From assembly GCF_030412015.1 (NCBI RefSeq), contig NZ_JASNRD010000001.1:620001-684000 (forward strand): a stretch of 64,000 nt of DNA, read 5' to 3'. This stretch comes from Massilia sp. YIM B02763. Its GTDB lineage: Bacteria; Pseudomonadota; Gammaproteobacteria; Burkholderiales; Burkholderiaceae_D. The notes under the pieces were generated by a model. It was not told the DNA's origin. It saw nothing but the letters and a program-made list of their open reading frames with translations, and searched no databases. Both the position numbers and the translations under genes were made by a program. Of this stretch, positions 35,446 through 45,081 are shown in pieces (position 1 is the first letter of the stretch; the number at the start of each line of letters is the position of its first letter).

Positions 35446-37311
35446 ATGACGACGCTTACCTCCGCCGACACCGGCACCCAGCGCGACGACGCTCCGGCCC
35501 AGCCGGCGCGGAAACGCCGCATTCCTCCCCTGTCGCTCGCGGCATGGAAGCAGTTCCTCAACGTGGCCAAGCCCTACTGGCAGCAGGAGGCCAAGGGCAA
35601 GGCCTGGACGCTGCTATTGCTGCTGATCGTGCTGATGCTGGTCGATACCCGGCTGGCCGTGATGTTGAACAACCAGGCCGGCGAGATGACGTCGGCGCTG
35701 GCCGGCAAGGATGGCGACCGCTTCTGGGCGGCCGTGCGCGCTTGCCTGTTCACGCTGGCGTTCGCAATCCCGATCTACGCCTTCTATTACTACATGCGGG
35801 ACGTGTTCGCCAACCAGTGGCGCGACTGGCTCACGCGGCGCTTCCTGGACGGCTACCTGAACGGTCGCAAATACTATGCGCTGGGCGCCGTCGGCGACCT
35901 CGACAATCCTGACCAGCGGATCGCCGAAGACATCAACACCTTCACCGGCAGGTCGATCAACTTCCTGCTGATCTTCCTCGGCTCGCTCATGCAGCTGGTG
36001 GCGTTCAGCGCCGTGCTGTGGTCGATCTCCCACTTGCTGGTCGGCGTGCTGGCCGTCTACGCGATTGCCGGCACGGTCATCGCCCTGTACGTGTTCGGCA
36101 CCCCGCTGATCCGCCTGAATTTCTGGCAGCTGCGGCGCGAGGCGGACTTCCGCTTCAGCCTGATCCGCCTGCGCGAGAACGCGGAATCGATCGCCTTCTA
36201 CCGCGGCGAAGCGCAGGAACGCGAACACATCGACGCCAAGTTCGGCCTCGTCATCGACAACTTCGGCAAGCTGATCAAGAAGCAGCGTTCGCTCAACTTC
36301 TTCCAGCGCACCTTCAGCCAGCTGACCCTCGTGCTGCCCGGCGTGATCCTCGCCAACGGCGTGCTGTCCGGCGAGCTGGAAGTGGGCCGCGCGATCCAGG
36401 CGACGGGCGCGTTCACGGCCGTCCTCGGCGCCGTGGGCGTCATCGTGGACAACTTCGAAAGCCTGTCCCGCTTCGTGGCCGGCATCGACCGCCTGCAGGC
36501 GCTGTCGAACCTGGTGCTGGCCGACGCCAAGGGCCAGTCCGGGCCGGCCGCGAACGACAAGCGGCCGCGCATCACGATGCGGCCGGGCGAGCACCTGGCG
36601 CTGGAATCGCTGACGCTGCATCCGCCGGAATCGGAGCGGGTGCTGATCAAGGAGCTGAGCCTCGAGGTGAAGCCGGGCGACGCCCTGCTCATCACCGGCG
36701 ACAGCGGCTGCGGCAAGAGCTCCCTGCTGCGCGCCATCGCCGGCCTGTGGGGCACGGGTGCCGGCACGATCCAGCATCCGCGCGCGGACGACATCTTCTT
36801 CCTGCCGCAGCAGCCCTACCTGCAATCCGGCACGCTGCGCAGCCAGCTGATCTACCCGAGCGCGCGCTGCGAGCTGGACGACGAACAGCTGCTGGCCATC
36901 CTGGAGCAAGTCCACCTGCCGCACCTGGCCCAGCGCGTGGGCGGCCTGGACGCCGTGCGCGACTGGGAAAAGCTGCTGTCCGTCGGCGAGCAGCAGCGCC
37001 TGGCGTTCGGCCGCGTGCTGGTGCATGCGCCAGCCATCGTCATCCTCGACGAGGCTACCAGCGCCCTGGACAGCGGCAACGAAGCCTCGCTGTACGGCCG
37101 CCTGCGCGCCAGCCGCACGACGCTGGTCAGCATCGCCCACCGCCCCGCCGTGCTGCGCCACCATACGCATGTGCTGAAGCTGATGGGCGACGGGGCGTGG
37201 GAATTGGTCGACGCGAAGGTATTCCGTTTCGACGAGCCGGAGTCCGGCGAGGATGGGGCGTCCAGGCGCGCAGGCAGCGCGTCGGCGATGTCCGTGGCGG
37301 CATCGGCGTAG
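35446..37311 (+). CDS. SbmA/BacA-type ABC transporter, half-size with ATPase
   Basis: A 621-residue fused permease-ATPase. Six membrane helices in residues about 50-330 belong to the SbmA/BacA-like (ABC_membrane_2) class, with the typical FYYYMRDVFANQWRDWLTRRFLDGYLNGRKYY and NPDQRIAEDIN. The ATPase carries Walker A GDSGCGKSS, the Q-loop FLPQQPYLQSGTLRSQL, signature LSVGEQQRLAFGR, Walker B IVILDEATSALD and the H-loop. It matches YddA/ABCD-family proteins; substrates there include peptides and very-long-chain acyl compounds, unknown here. Monocistronic. Confidence 0.9.
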   Translation: MTTLTSADTGTQRDDAPAQPARKRRIPPLSLAAWKQFLNVAKPYWQQEAKGKAWTLLLLLIVLMLVDTRLAVMLNNQAGEMTSALAGKDGDRFWAAVRACLFTLAFAIPIYAFYYYMRDVFANQWRDWLTRRFLDGYLNGRKYYALGAVGDLDNPDQRIAEDINTFTGRSINFLLIFLGSLMQLVAFSAVLWSISHLLVGVLAVYAIAGTVIALYVFGTPLIRLNFWQLRREADFRFSLIRLRENAESIAFYRGEAQEREHIDAKFGLVIDNFGKLIKKQRSLNFFQRTFSQLTLVLPGVILANGVLSGELEVGRAIQATGAFTAVLGAVGVIVDNFESLSRFVAGIDRLQALSNLVLADAKGQSGPAANDKRPRITMRPGEHLALESLTLHPPESERVLIKELSLEVKPGDALLITGDSGCGKSSLLRAIAGLWGTGAGTIQHPRADDIFFLPQQPYLQSGTLRSQLIYPSARCELDDEQLLAILEQVHLPHLAQRVGGLDAVRDWEKLLSVGEQQRLAFGRVLVHAPAIVILDEATSALDSGNEASLYGRLRASRTTLVSIAHRPAVLRHHTHVLKLMGDGAWELVDAKVFRFDEPESGEDGASRRAGSASAMSVAASA

Positions 37312-37447
37312 ATGCCGCTCGATGCGCGGTCGAGCGCCGGCTCAGGCCGACGCCTTCCGGTGCTTCATCAGTTCCACGGCGATGCCGGCATGGGCCTCCG
37401 GCACGGGCCCCGGTACCGGTCCCTGCTCCGCCATGCCGGCCGCCGAT

Positions 37448-39106
37448 TCAGCGGGCTGCCACGGCAAGCGGGAGCCGAGCGGCCTGCGGCTTGTCCGCCG
37501 CGGCGGCAAGCCGGCCCCGCCGCGCCGCCAGTTCCTGCTGCAGGGACGCGTCGCGGCCGTAGATGTCGGCGACGAAACGGGGACTGCCGTCGCTGTCCAC
37601 GATGGCCGTGGCATAGAAGATCACGACCGGAATCGCGCGGGCCAGGTCCACGTGGCGGGTGGGGCCCGGCTGCAGCGCGTCCTGGATGGCGTCGGCGTTC
37701 CACTGGCGCTGGCGGCCGAGCACGAACTGCGCCAGCGCGGCCGGATGCTCGACGCGGATGCAGCCGTGCGACAGGTCGCGCCGGGTGCGCTCGAAGGCGC
37801 CGCGCGCCGGGGTCGAGTGCAGGTAGATGTCCATCGGATTGGGCATCGCGAACTTGATCGCCCCCAGCGCGTTCTTCGCCCCCGGACGCTGGCGCACGCG
37901 CGCGCGGCCAGCCTTGAGGTCGGCCGTGCTCGCATTGGGCGGCACCGTCTCCATCTCGTTCTGCGCGAGATAGCCGGGCTTGCGCGCGATCTTGGGCAGG
38001 ATTTCCTTTTCCAGGATGCTGCGCGGGACGTTCCAGTACGGATTGAACTCCAGGTAGCGCATCTGGCCGACGAACAGCGGCGTCTCCGTCTTGACGGCGC
38101 TGCCCACCACCACGCGCATCTCGAGCGGCGCCTCGTCGCCGCTATTCTCCAGCGCCCACAGGCGGTAGGCCGGCAAGTCGACCATGATCAGCGGGCCGGG
38201 ACCGACGTCCGGCAGCCAGCGCAGGCGCTCGAGGGTCAGTTCGAGCTGCTTGACCCGCCGCGCGGGCGGCACGTTGAGCGCGTCGACCGTGCCGCGTCCC
38301 AGCACGCCGTCGTCGTCGATCCCGTGGCGGGCCTGGAAGTGGCGCAGGCCCTCCTCCATCCGCTCGTCGTAGACGCCGTCGGCCGGCGCCGCCGCATCGG
38401 CGGGCAGGTCGCCCAGCAGCACGAGGCGCTCGAACAGTTCCTTTGCGGCCGGATAGGCGCCGCCGGGCACCACCTTCGCGGACGGTGCCGGCAGCGCCGG
38501 ATACGGCTGCCCGGCCAGCTCGCGGTAGTGCGCCAGCGCCGCCTTCGCCTGGCCGTAATGCCGCAATGGCGGCTCGGCCGCCTGCACGGCGGCGCGCAGC
38601 TTGCCGGCCGCGAGCCCCGTACGCAGGCGTTCGACGGGATCGTACTGCTTCAGGCGCGCATCGGGCAGCTTCGTGTGGTATTCGGAACGCACGCGGCCGA
38701 CGCGCAGGTCGGCCAGGTAATGCAGCATCGCCGACGTCAGCGCGACGTCGAAACGGGCCGTGCCGGCGGCGCCGGCGCGCAACTGGCGCTGCAGCGCGTC
38801 GGCATCGTAGTCGGCCGGATCGAGCCCCTGCACCGTGGCCTGGCGCAGCACCCATAGCGCGGCCGCGGCGGTCGACGCATTCCAGGCGGGCGCGTACTTG
38901 CGCGGCGCGTAGAAGCGCTCGAGCCAGCCGCGTTCGTCGTACGGGCCGGACGGCGCCACGCGCGCGTGCGACGCCTGGATGGCCAGGGCGCGGATGTCGG
39001 CACGACTGGATGGTGCAGGAGCGGTTTGTGCAAGGGTGGGACCGGGGACGAGCGCCACGGCTGCGCAAAGCGCGAGCGCGACGCCGAGTTGTTGGGTGAG
39101 CTTCAT
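37448..39106 (-). CDS. YcbB-type L,D-transpeptidase
   Basis: A 552-residue periplasmic peptidoglycan cross-linking enzyme making 3-3 bridges. A signal peptide ends TLAQ; an N-terminal scaffold domain holds WNASTAAAALWVLRQA and GLDPADYDADAL; a peptidoglycan-binding domain surrounds EGLRHFQARHGIDDDGVLGRGTVDALN; and the YkuD domain carries the catalytic SHGCIRV (Cys near residue 440) with the conserved HS earlier. FNPYWNVPRSILEKEILPKI is the family capping segment. The start at 39106 is set by the signal peptide; the longer frame upstream is not credible. The 135 bases to the ABC gene hold no gene. Confidence 0.92.
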   Translation of the reverse strand: MKLTQQLGVALALCAAVALVPGPTLAQTAPAPSSRADIRALAIQASHARVAPSGPYDERGWLERFYAPRKYAPAWNASTAAAALWVLRQATVQGLDPADYDADALQRQLRAGAAGTARFDVALTSAMLHYLADLRVGRVRSEYHTKLPDARLKQYDPVERLRTGLAAGKLRAAVQAAEPPLRHYGQAKAALAHYRELAGQPYPALPAPSAKVVPGGAYPAAKELFERLVLLGDLPADAAAPADGVYDERMEEGLRHFQARHGIDDDGVLGRGTVDALNVPPARRVKQLELTLERLRWLPDVGPGPLIMVDLPAYRLWALENSGDEAPLEMRVVVGSAVKTETPLFVGQMRYLEFNPYWNVPRSILEKEILPKIARKPGYLAQNEMETVPPNASTADLKAGRARVRQRPGAKNALGAIKFAMPNPMDIYLHSTPARGAFERTRRDLSHGCIRVEHPAALAQFVLGRQRQWNADAIQDALQPGPTRHVDLARAIPVVIFYATAIVDSDGSPRFVADIYGRDASLQQELAARRGRLAAAADKPQAARLPLAVAAR

Positions 39107-39307
39107 TGACACTTTCGGACTTCGGCAACCGGATGTTACAGGCAGCATCATACCCGTTTCGGTGCCGCGGCAAGGCGAACGGATGTGTATCGAGCGCAAC
39201 ACGGAGGCCGTCAATACAGCGCAATGCAGCGGGTCTGGAGCAGTGAAACAATGCCGACGGCCTCCACGGTTCGACATTCGCCACCCACCAACCCGCAAAG
39301 GAAAATC

Positions 39308-41005
39308 ATGGTCAGGATAAGGCAGTTGGCTGTTTCCACGCTGTTGTGCATGTCATTGACGGCGTACGTGGCCCAAGCGGCTTCCGGCACCCCCTCCCTC
39401 GGCAATACCCCGCAGCTGCAGCCTGGCGACGCTCCCTGGAAAGACTGCGCCACCGAAAACCAGACCTGCAGCTTTCCCGGCACGCGATCCGTACGCTACG
39501 GCGCCGGAGACACGTACGTCGAGCGCAGCCTGACCGGACCGGTCGCGTGCAGCAATGCCGTCTTCGGCGACCCGCTGCCTGGCGTCGCCAAGTCGTGCGG
39601 CTTCAGGAACGACCCGCCCGTCCCCGAGACCTGGACGTATTGCGGCGCCGAGGCGACGGCCGACATCTGCGCGTTCTTCGGCACCCGGCTGGTACGCTAC
39701 GGCGCCGACGGCAGCTACGTCTATCGAACGGCGTCCAACGCCATCCGCTGCGCCAACCCCTCGTTCGATGGCGATCCCGCCATCGGTGTCGACAAGACCT
39801 GCAGCTATGCCAGCGACGACCTGGCGACAGCGCGCAGCGCATGGACCGAATGCGCGGCGGAAGACCGGCAATGCAATGCCTCGGGTACGGGCCAGGTCCG
39901 CTACGGCGGCGCCGCCACCTTTGTCTATACAACCGTGACCGGCCCGTTCGAATGCAGCAATACGGTGTTCGGCGATCCGATTCCCAAGGTCGACAAGTCG
40001 TGCAGCTCCCTGGCCAATACCGCGCCGGCTCCCGGCGAGGCCTGGACGGTGGCCGACATCGGCACGCTCGGCGGCGGCGAGACGATGGTCGCCGATATCA
40101 ACGACAGCGGCAGCATCGTCGGCTGGAGCCGGCTCGCCAATGGCAGGCGGCACGCTTTCCTTTACCGTAACGGACAGATCGGCGACCTGGGAACGCTCGC
40201 CGGCGACGATACCAGCCAAGCCGTGGCGATCAACAACCTGGGAACGGTGCTCGGCGTCAGTGCCACCGCGACCGAGGATGCTTACACGAATGCGCGCGTG
40301 TTCGTTTCCGGCAACGGCAGCATGGGCGAAGTGGCGATACCGTTCGCCGGATGGTACGTCCCCAGGGACATCAACGACAACGGCGACATGCTGATCAACT
40401 ATCAGGCGGGAATCTGCGGCATCTGCGTCCTCGTCGCACGGAGCGACCATCGCATCATCGACCTGAAATCGACGATTCCTCCGGGAGTCGGCATCGACAA
40501 TGCCGGCACGATCATCGCCAACAGCGGTAATTCGTTCGCCCCGATCACGCTCTACAATATCGACGACGGTACCCGCGCACAAATCAACAGTGTCTCCGGC
40601 GCCTACGGAGGCGTCGCCAACATGATCCCCCGCGGCTGGAACAATAACAGGGAGATCGTGGGTACGTACGGCGCCGTCCCTCCTCTCGCCGGCCCGCCGA
40701 CCAGCTTCCTGTATCGCGGCGGCTCCGCCTACGATCTCCGCACGGCGATCCCGGGAGACATCGGCTTCGTGGGCGGCATGAACGACAACGGCGACTTGAT
40801 CGGCTATATCGGCGCACGGGAAAACAGGATCTTCTTCCTGTACGAAAACGACGGCAAGGCGCTGATCACGCTGAACGATCTTCCCGCCGTGAAGAACGGG
40901 GGCTGGCAACTGGACGAGATCGTCCGGATCAACAACGCGCGCCAGATCATCGGATACGGCGTCAAGGACGGCCGGCGGCGCGCGATCCTGATCACGCCGA
41001 TCTGA
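39308..41005 (+). CDS. Secreted protein with three Cys-rich repeats and HAF repeats
   Basis: A 565-residue exported protein (signal peptide ending VAQA, start at 39308 with AGGA seven bases upstream). Residues about 40-225 are three tandem repeats of about 60 residues following W-x2-C-x2-E-x3-C-x6-VRYG-x4-YV-x7-C-N..FGDP-x3-V-K-(S/T)-C, each with four Cys. From about residue 235 there are HAF-type extracellular repeats (VADINDSGSIVGWS, AINNLGTVLGVSA, DINDNGDMLINY, GMNDNGDLIGYIG) in which RHAFLYRNG occurs. The repeats suggest a beta-propeller. Function unknown; adhesion or binding of carbohydrate is a guess. GC content is lower than in the neighbours, suggesting transfer or relaxed constraint. 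Confidence 0.75.
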   Translation: MVRIRQLAVSTLLCMSLTAYVAQAASGTPSLGNTPQLQPGDAPWKDCATENQTCSFPGTRSVRYGAGDTYVERSLTGPVACSNAVFGDPLPGVAKSCGFRNDPPVPETWTYCGAEATADICAFFGTRLVRYGADGSYVYRTASNAIRCANPSFDGDPAIGVDKTCSYASDDLATARSAWTECAAEDRQCNASGTGQVRYGGAATFVYTTVTGPFECSNTVFGDPIPKVDKSCSSLANTAPAPGEAWTVADIGTLGGGETMVADINDSGSIVGWSRLANGRRHAFLYRNGQIGDLGTLAGDDTSQAVAINNLGTVLGVSATATEDAYTNARVFVSGNGSMGEVAIPFAGWYVPRDINDNGDMLINYQAGICGICVLVARSDHRIIDLKSTIPPGVGIDNAGTIIANSGNSFAPITLYNIDDGTRAQINSVSGAYGGVANMIPRGWNNNREIVGTYGAVPPLAGPPTSFLYRGGSAYDLRTAIPGDIGFVGGMNDNGDLIGYIGARENRIFFLYENDGKALITLNDLPAVKNGGWQLDEIVRINNARQIIGYGVKDGRRRAILITPI

Positions 41006-41017
41006 CCATCCGCGTCC

Positions 41018-42220
41018 TCATGCCGCCGCCGGGAAACCGACACCGGTCACGAGCGCGGCAAGGATGACGACGAGCCATGGCGGCCAGCGCCAGAACACCA
41101 GCAGAAGATACGCTGTCGCCGCCAGCGCCAAATCCGTGGCGCCTTGGATCGCGCCCGTCCAGACGGGGTGATAAAAAGCCGCCAGCAGCAGGCCGACGAC
41201 GCCGGCATTCACGCCCAGCATGGCGCGCTTGATGCCGGCATGACGGCGCAGGCCGTCCCAGAACGGCATGGCGCCGGCGACGAGGAGGAAGGCCGGCAGG
41301 AAGATGGCGACGCTGGCGATGGCGGCCCCCGTCCAGCCGGACGGCGACCCTGTCGAGATGGCGCCGAGGTAGGCCGCGAACGTAAACAGCGGGCCGGGCA
41401 CGGCCTGCGCGGCGCCGTAGCCGGCGAGGAAGGCATCGTTGGACACCCATCCCGCAGGCACGACCACGGACTGCAGCAGGGGCAACACGACGTGGCCGCC
41501 GCCGAACACCAGCGCCCCCGAACGGTAGAAGCCGTCGAACAGCTTCAGCGCATACGCGCCCGTGCCTTGCGCAAGGAGCGGCAGCGCGAACAGGATCACG
41601 AAAAATCCCGCCAACAGGAGCGCGCCCGTCGAACGCTTGACCGGAACGGGCACCGCGGAATGCGGCAATGCCGCGTCGGTGCGCAAGAAGTACCAGCCGA
41701 CGATGCCGCAGCCTGCGATGGCGCCGATCTGCCCGAGCGCGGACGGTACCGCGGTCACCAGCGCGGCCGACGCGACGGCCAGCGTCGCGCGCTGCCTGTC
41801 CGCCGCCAGGCTCCTGCCCATGCCCCACAATGCCTGCGCCACGACGGCCACCGCGACGACCTTGAGCCCGTGCAGCCAGCCGCCGTCGACCTGGCTGCCG
41901 AACCTGGCCACGCCCAGTGCGAACAACGCGAGCAGGATGGCCGACGGCAGCGTAAAACCGAGAAAGGCGGCGACTGCACCGGGAATGCCGGCCCGCGACA
42001 AGCCCAGTGCCATGCCGACCTGGCTGCTGGCGGGCCCCGGCAGGAACTGGCACAGCGCGACCAGGTCGGCATACGCGTGTTCGTCGAGCCAGCGCCGCCG
42101 TTCGACGAATTCCGCGCGAAAGTAAGCGAGGTGGGCGACCGGGCCGCCGAAGGAGGTCAGGCCCAGACGCAGGAAGATGAGGAGGATGGCGAGGAGGCTG
42201 GACGGCGCCTGCGCCGTCAT
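41018..42220 (-). CDS. chrA: Chromate transporter, ChrA family
   Basis: A 400-residue inner-membrane protein with two tandem CHR halves. The first has FLRLGLTSFGGPVAHLAYFR and ALCQFLPGPASSQVGMALG; the second has FYRSGALVFGGGHVVLPLLQ and FLAGYGAAQAVPGPLFTFAAYLG. Both halves show the FGGP/FGGGH and PGP motifs. The length is that of the long ChrA class, and chromate efflux is the usual role, but housekeeping anion transport has been suggested for some members. The ATG at 42220 starts right at the first helix; the ribosome site is weak. Convergent with the HAF-repeat gene, 12 bases apart. Confidence 0.9.
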   Translation of the reverse strand: MTAQAPSSLLAILLIFLRLGLTSFGGPVAHLAYFRAEFVERRRWLDEHAYADLVALCQFLPGPASSQVGMALGLSRAGIPGAVAAFLGFTLPSAILLALFALGVARFGSQVDGGWLHGLKVVAVAVVAQALWGMGRSLAADRQRATLAVASAALVTAVPSALGQIGAIAGCGIVGWYFLRTDAALPHSAVPVPVKRSTGALLLAGFFVILFALPLLAQGTGAYALKLFDGFYRSGALVFGGGHVVLPLLQSVVVPAGWVSNDAFLAGYGAAQAVPGPLFTFAAYLGAISTGSPSGWTGAAIASVAIFLPAFLLVAGAMPFWDGLRRHAGIKRAMLGVNAGVVGLLLAAFYHPVWTGAIQGATDLALAATAYLLLVFWRWPPWLVVILAALVTGVGFPAAA

Positions 42221-42464
42221 GCTGGTCGGTCGTCGATTCACGGGATGATGCGGGCGCTGGGAGCGAAATCCGGTACGGGCGCCAATGGTACACCGGACTT
42301 GAGGGGAGGAAAGACCGCCCTTGCCTGCCCCGGTGTGGTGCTGCACCGCGGCATGGGTGCAGCACCGCACCGATCCCGTCGGGCCGCCGGCGTATGGTGG
42401 CGACACGAGCGCACGCCGCCCCCGGACAGGCGCGTCCCCACACCGACATTTTCACGGGAATCGC

Positions 42465-42923
42465 ATGCAAAAGCACAAAGCCGCCATTTTGGGAGGACTG
42501 GTCGCCGGCGTCGTCACGACCGCCTTCATGGTCGCGGGCCGCAAGACCGGCCTGCTGACCAAGACCCTGGACCGCGACGCGGTCGACTGGATCGACCGCA
42601 CGACGGGCTCGCGCGCCGTCATCGGCGACACCGGCACCAGCGTCGTCGAATTCGCCAACCACCTGGGCGCTTCGGCGGCCTTCGGCGCCGCCCTGCCGAC
42701 GCTGCGCGAATGGGCGCCGAACCTGTCGCCGGTGGCGCTGGGCACGCTGTACGGCACCGCGCTGTATGCCGTCAACATCGCCGGCATCGCGCCGGTACTG
42801 GGCATCACGGAGGGCGAAGTGCAGGCCGGACCGCGCAAGGCCGGCGAACGCTGGGCCGTGCACGTGCTGCAGGCCGTGGTCACGGCGCTGGTCGCCGAGC
42901 GGCTGGAGAAGCAGCCCGATTGA
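42465..42923 (+). CDS. Small membrane-associated hypothetical protein
   Basis: A 152-residue protein with a hydrophobic N-terminal segment (AAILGGLVAGVVTTAFMVAG) and another near LGTLYGTALYAVNIAGIAPVLG. The start at 42465 follows GGGAA. It resembles small inner-membrane proteins of the YagU type only loosely. No recognisable motif or partner; divergent from chrA and convergent with the LysR gene. Confidence 0.6.
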   Translation: MQKHKAAILGGLVAGVVTTAFMVAGRKTGLLTKTLDRDAVDWIDRTTGSRAVIGDTGTSVVEFANHLGASAAFGAALPTLREWAPNLSPVALGTLYGTALYAVNIAGIAPVLGITEGEVQAGPRKAGERWAVHVLQAVVTALVAERLEKQPD

Positions 42924-42953
42924 TGCGCTTTTCCCGCCCGGCGCCGGCCTCGC

Positions 42954-43868
42954 CTACGGGGATGCCGGCGCCGGCGGAACGAGCGATTCCACCAGCATGT
43001 CGAACAGCGTGCGCGCCGCCGGCGCGATGCTGTGGCCGCGGCGCGTGATCAGGCCGAGCGTGCGCTTGATCTCCGGGTTCGCCAGCGGCACGCCGACGAT
43101 GCCGTCCTGCCGCCCCGGCAGCACGGACAGGCCCGGCACCGCGGCGACGCCCAGGCCCGCCTCGACGAGGGCCAGCACGCCGGACACGTGGTTCACCTCG
43201 CACAGGATCACCGGGTGCTTCTCGATGCCGGCCAGCGCCGCGTCGATCACGGTGCGGTTGCCGCTCGACTTGGCGACCGAGATGTAGCGCTCGTCCACCG
43301 TCTCCTTCCAGTTCAGCACCTTGCGCGTCGCCAGCGGATGGTCGCTGCGCATCGCCAGCACATAGCTTTCGACGTGGATCGGCTCGAACACGATCTCCGG
43401 ATTCTCCGCGCCGGCGAAGTTGATGCCGAAATCGGCCTCCCCGCTCAGCACCAGGTTCAGCACGTCCTGGGCGCTCTCGTCGTGGATGCGCACCCGGATG
43501 CGCGGATAGCGCGCGGAAAAGCGTGCCAGCACCTCGGGCAGGAAATGCCAGACCGCCGACGGCACGCACGCCAGCGTGACGGTGCCGGTGCGGTGCGCGG
43601 CCAGGTCGGCGATGCCCAGCACGGCATCCTCCAGGCCGTCGAGCGCCGTGCGGACGTTGACGAGGAAGGTCTCCCCCACGTTGGTCAGCTGCACGCGCCG
43701 CGTCGTCCGTTCGAACAGCTTCACGCCCAGGCTGTCCTCCAGCTTGTCGATGCGCCGGCTGAGGGCCGACTGCGACAGGAACAGGTCGGCCGCCGCCTGG
43801 CGGAAGCTGGCCCGTTCGGCGACGGCGACGAAGGCCTGCAGGTCGAGGATGTCGTAATTGATGCGCAT
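42954..43868 (-). CDS. LysR-family regulator, divergent from the trans-aconitate-type operon
   Basis: A 304-residue LysR protein: helix-turn-helix FVAVAERASFRQAAADLFLSQSALSRRIDKLEDSLGVKLFER, then an effector domain (GEADFGINFAG, NHVSGVLALVEAGLGVAAVP). It is divergent from the porin gene with 109 bases between. That gap is AT-rich (AAATTGCAATTATCAAAT) and would hold its binding sites. Its location indicates control of the five genes to the right, with the substrate acid or a catabolite as likely inducer. Confidence 0.9.
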   Translation of the reverse strand: MRINYDILDLQAFVAVAERASFRQAAADLFLSQSALSRRIDKLEDSLGVKLFERTTRRVQLTNVGETFLVNVRTALDGLEDAVLGIADLAAHRTGTVTLACVPSAVWHFLPEVLARFSARYPRIRVRIHDESAQDVLNLVLSGEADFGINFAGAENPEIVFEPIHVESYVLAMRSDHPLATRKVLNWKETVDERYISVAKSSGNRTVIDAALAGIEKHPVILCEVNHVSGVLALVEAGLGVAAVPGLSVLPGRQDGIVGVPLANPEIKRTLGLITRRGHSIAPAARTLFDMLVESLVPPAPASP

Positions 43869-43977
43869 GGCACAAGAATAAGCCAGAAAATTGCAATTAT
43901 CAAATCAGTCATTCTGGCGGATGATATCCCATATAACAACACGCAGCCTCGACAAGAAGGCCTTTCATGGAGACACC

Positions 43978-45069
43978 ATGCGCCATCCAAGCATCTTCGC
44001 GGCACTGCTCGCTACAAGCATTCCCTGCTTCGCACAGACGAGCGTCAACCTCTACGGCATCGTCGATGTCGGCCTGCGCTCGTTGAACGGGCTGGGCGCC
44101 AACAACACCCCCCTGCCCTCGGGCACCGTGAACTCGGTCGCCAGCGGGGTCAACAACACCAGCCGCTGGGGCATCCGCGGCCAGGAAGCGCTCGGCGGCG
44201 GCTGGAACGCCGTGTTCCGCCTCGAGGGCGGCATGAACGCGGACAACGGCACCCAGGCCAAGACCGACCGCCTGTTCGACCGCCAGGCCTGGGCCGGGCT
44301 CGAGACGCCCTACGGCACGGTGGCGCTGGGCCGCCAGCCGAACCTGATCTCGGATGCGCTGATCCCCGTCGACCCGCTCGGCAAGCGCTTCGCCTCGTTC
44401 AACCCGAACATCAACGTCGCGGGCCTGAGCAACACGAAGTTCGGCACCCATGCATTCGGCACCCAGTACGGCCCCAGCGGCTATGCCGACAATTTCTACC
44501 GCCTCGACAACACGATCAAGTACACGGCCACCGTCGGCCCGTGGCAGGCACGCGCCGCCTACTCGGCCGGCGAGGTGGCGGGCGACGCCGACGCGTCCTC
44601 CGCCCAGGGCGTGGCGCTGGCCTACCAGCGGCGCGACTGGACGGTGTCCGGCGCCACCATGCGCTTCCGCAGCCGCGAAGGCTTGCCGCTCGATGCGTGG
44701 TCGCTGGGCGCGGCCGTGCGCGTGGACGCCTGGCAGTTCAAGGCCAACGCGGCCCGCAACACGGCCGACACCGGACCGGGCCAGACCGTCCACCAGCGCA
44801 TCCTGTCGGCCGGCGTGAACCGCGCCATCGGTCCCGGCCTGCTGCTGACGGCCGCCTGGTACGGCGTGCGCCGCGACGCCACCGGCCACGTGGACGACGG
44901 CTTCGACCGCGAATTCCTGTTCATCGAGAAGTCGCTGGCGCCGCGCACCACCGCCTACGTCGAAGCCGACTACACGACCTGGCGCGGAGACGCCGCCGGC
45001 ATGACCGGCCCCCATCCCAACGACCGCCACGGCGCCGGCCTGACGCTGGGCCTCAAGCAGGTATTCTAA
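43978..45069 (+). CDS. Outer-membrane porin (Gram-negative betaproteobacterial type)
   Basis: A 363-residue porin, start at 43978 with GGAG six bases away. A signal peptide ends CFAQ, followed by TSVNLYGIVDVGL, the standard first strand of betaproteobacterial trimeric porins. SRWGIRGQEALGGGWNAVFRLEGG, FDRQAWAGLETPYGTVALGRQ and the terminal GLKQVF (C-terminal Phe) are typical. In this locus it probably admits small di- and tricarboxylates to the periplasm. Confidence 0.9.
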   Translation: MRHPSIFAALLATSIPCFAQTSVNLYGIVDVGLRSLNGLGANNTPLPSGTVNSVASGVNNTSRWGIRGQEALGGGWNAVFRLEGGMNADNGTQAKTDRLFDRQAWAGLETPYGTVALGRQPNLISDALIPVDPLGKRFASFNPNINVAGLSNTKFGTHAFGTQYGPSGYADNFYRLDNTIKYTATVGPWQARAAYSAGEVAGDADASSAQGVALAYQRRDWTVSGATMRFRSREGLPLDAWSLGAAVRVDAWQFKANAARNTADTGPGQTVHQRILSAGVNRAIGPGLLLTAAWYGVRRDATGHVDDGFDREFLFIEKSLAPRTTAYVEADYTTWRGDAAGMTGPHPNDRHGAGLTLGLKQVF

Positions 45070-45081
45070 GGAGACCACACC

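Noticed and set aside
37312-37447. Small gene between the ABC exporter and the L,D-transpeptidase
   Set aside because: Short frames there have no ribosome site and Pro/Arg shadow composition.
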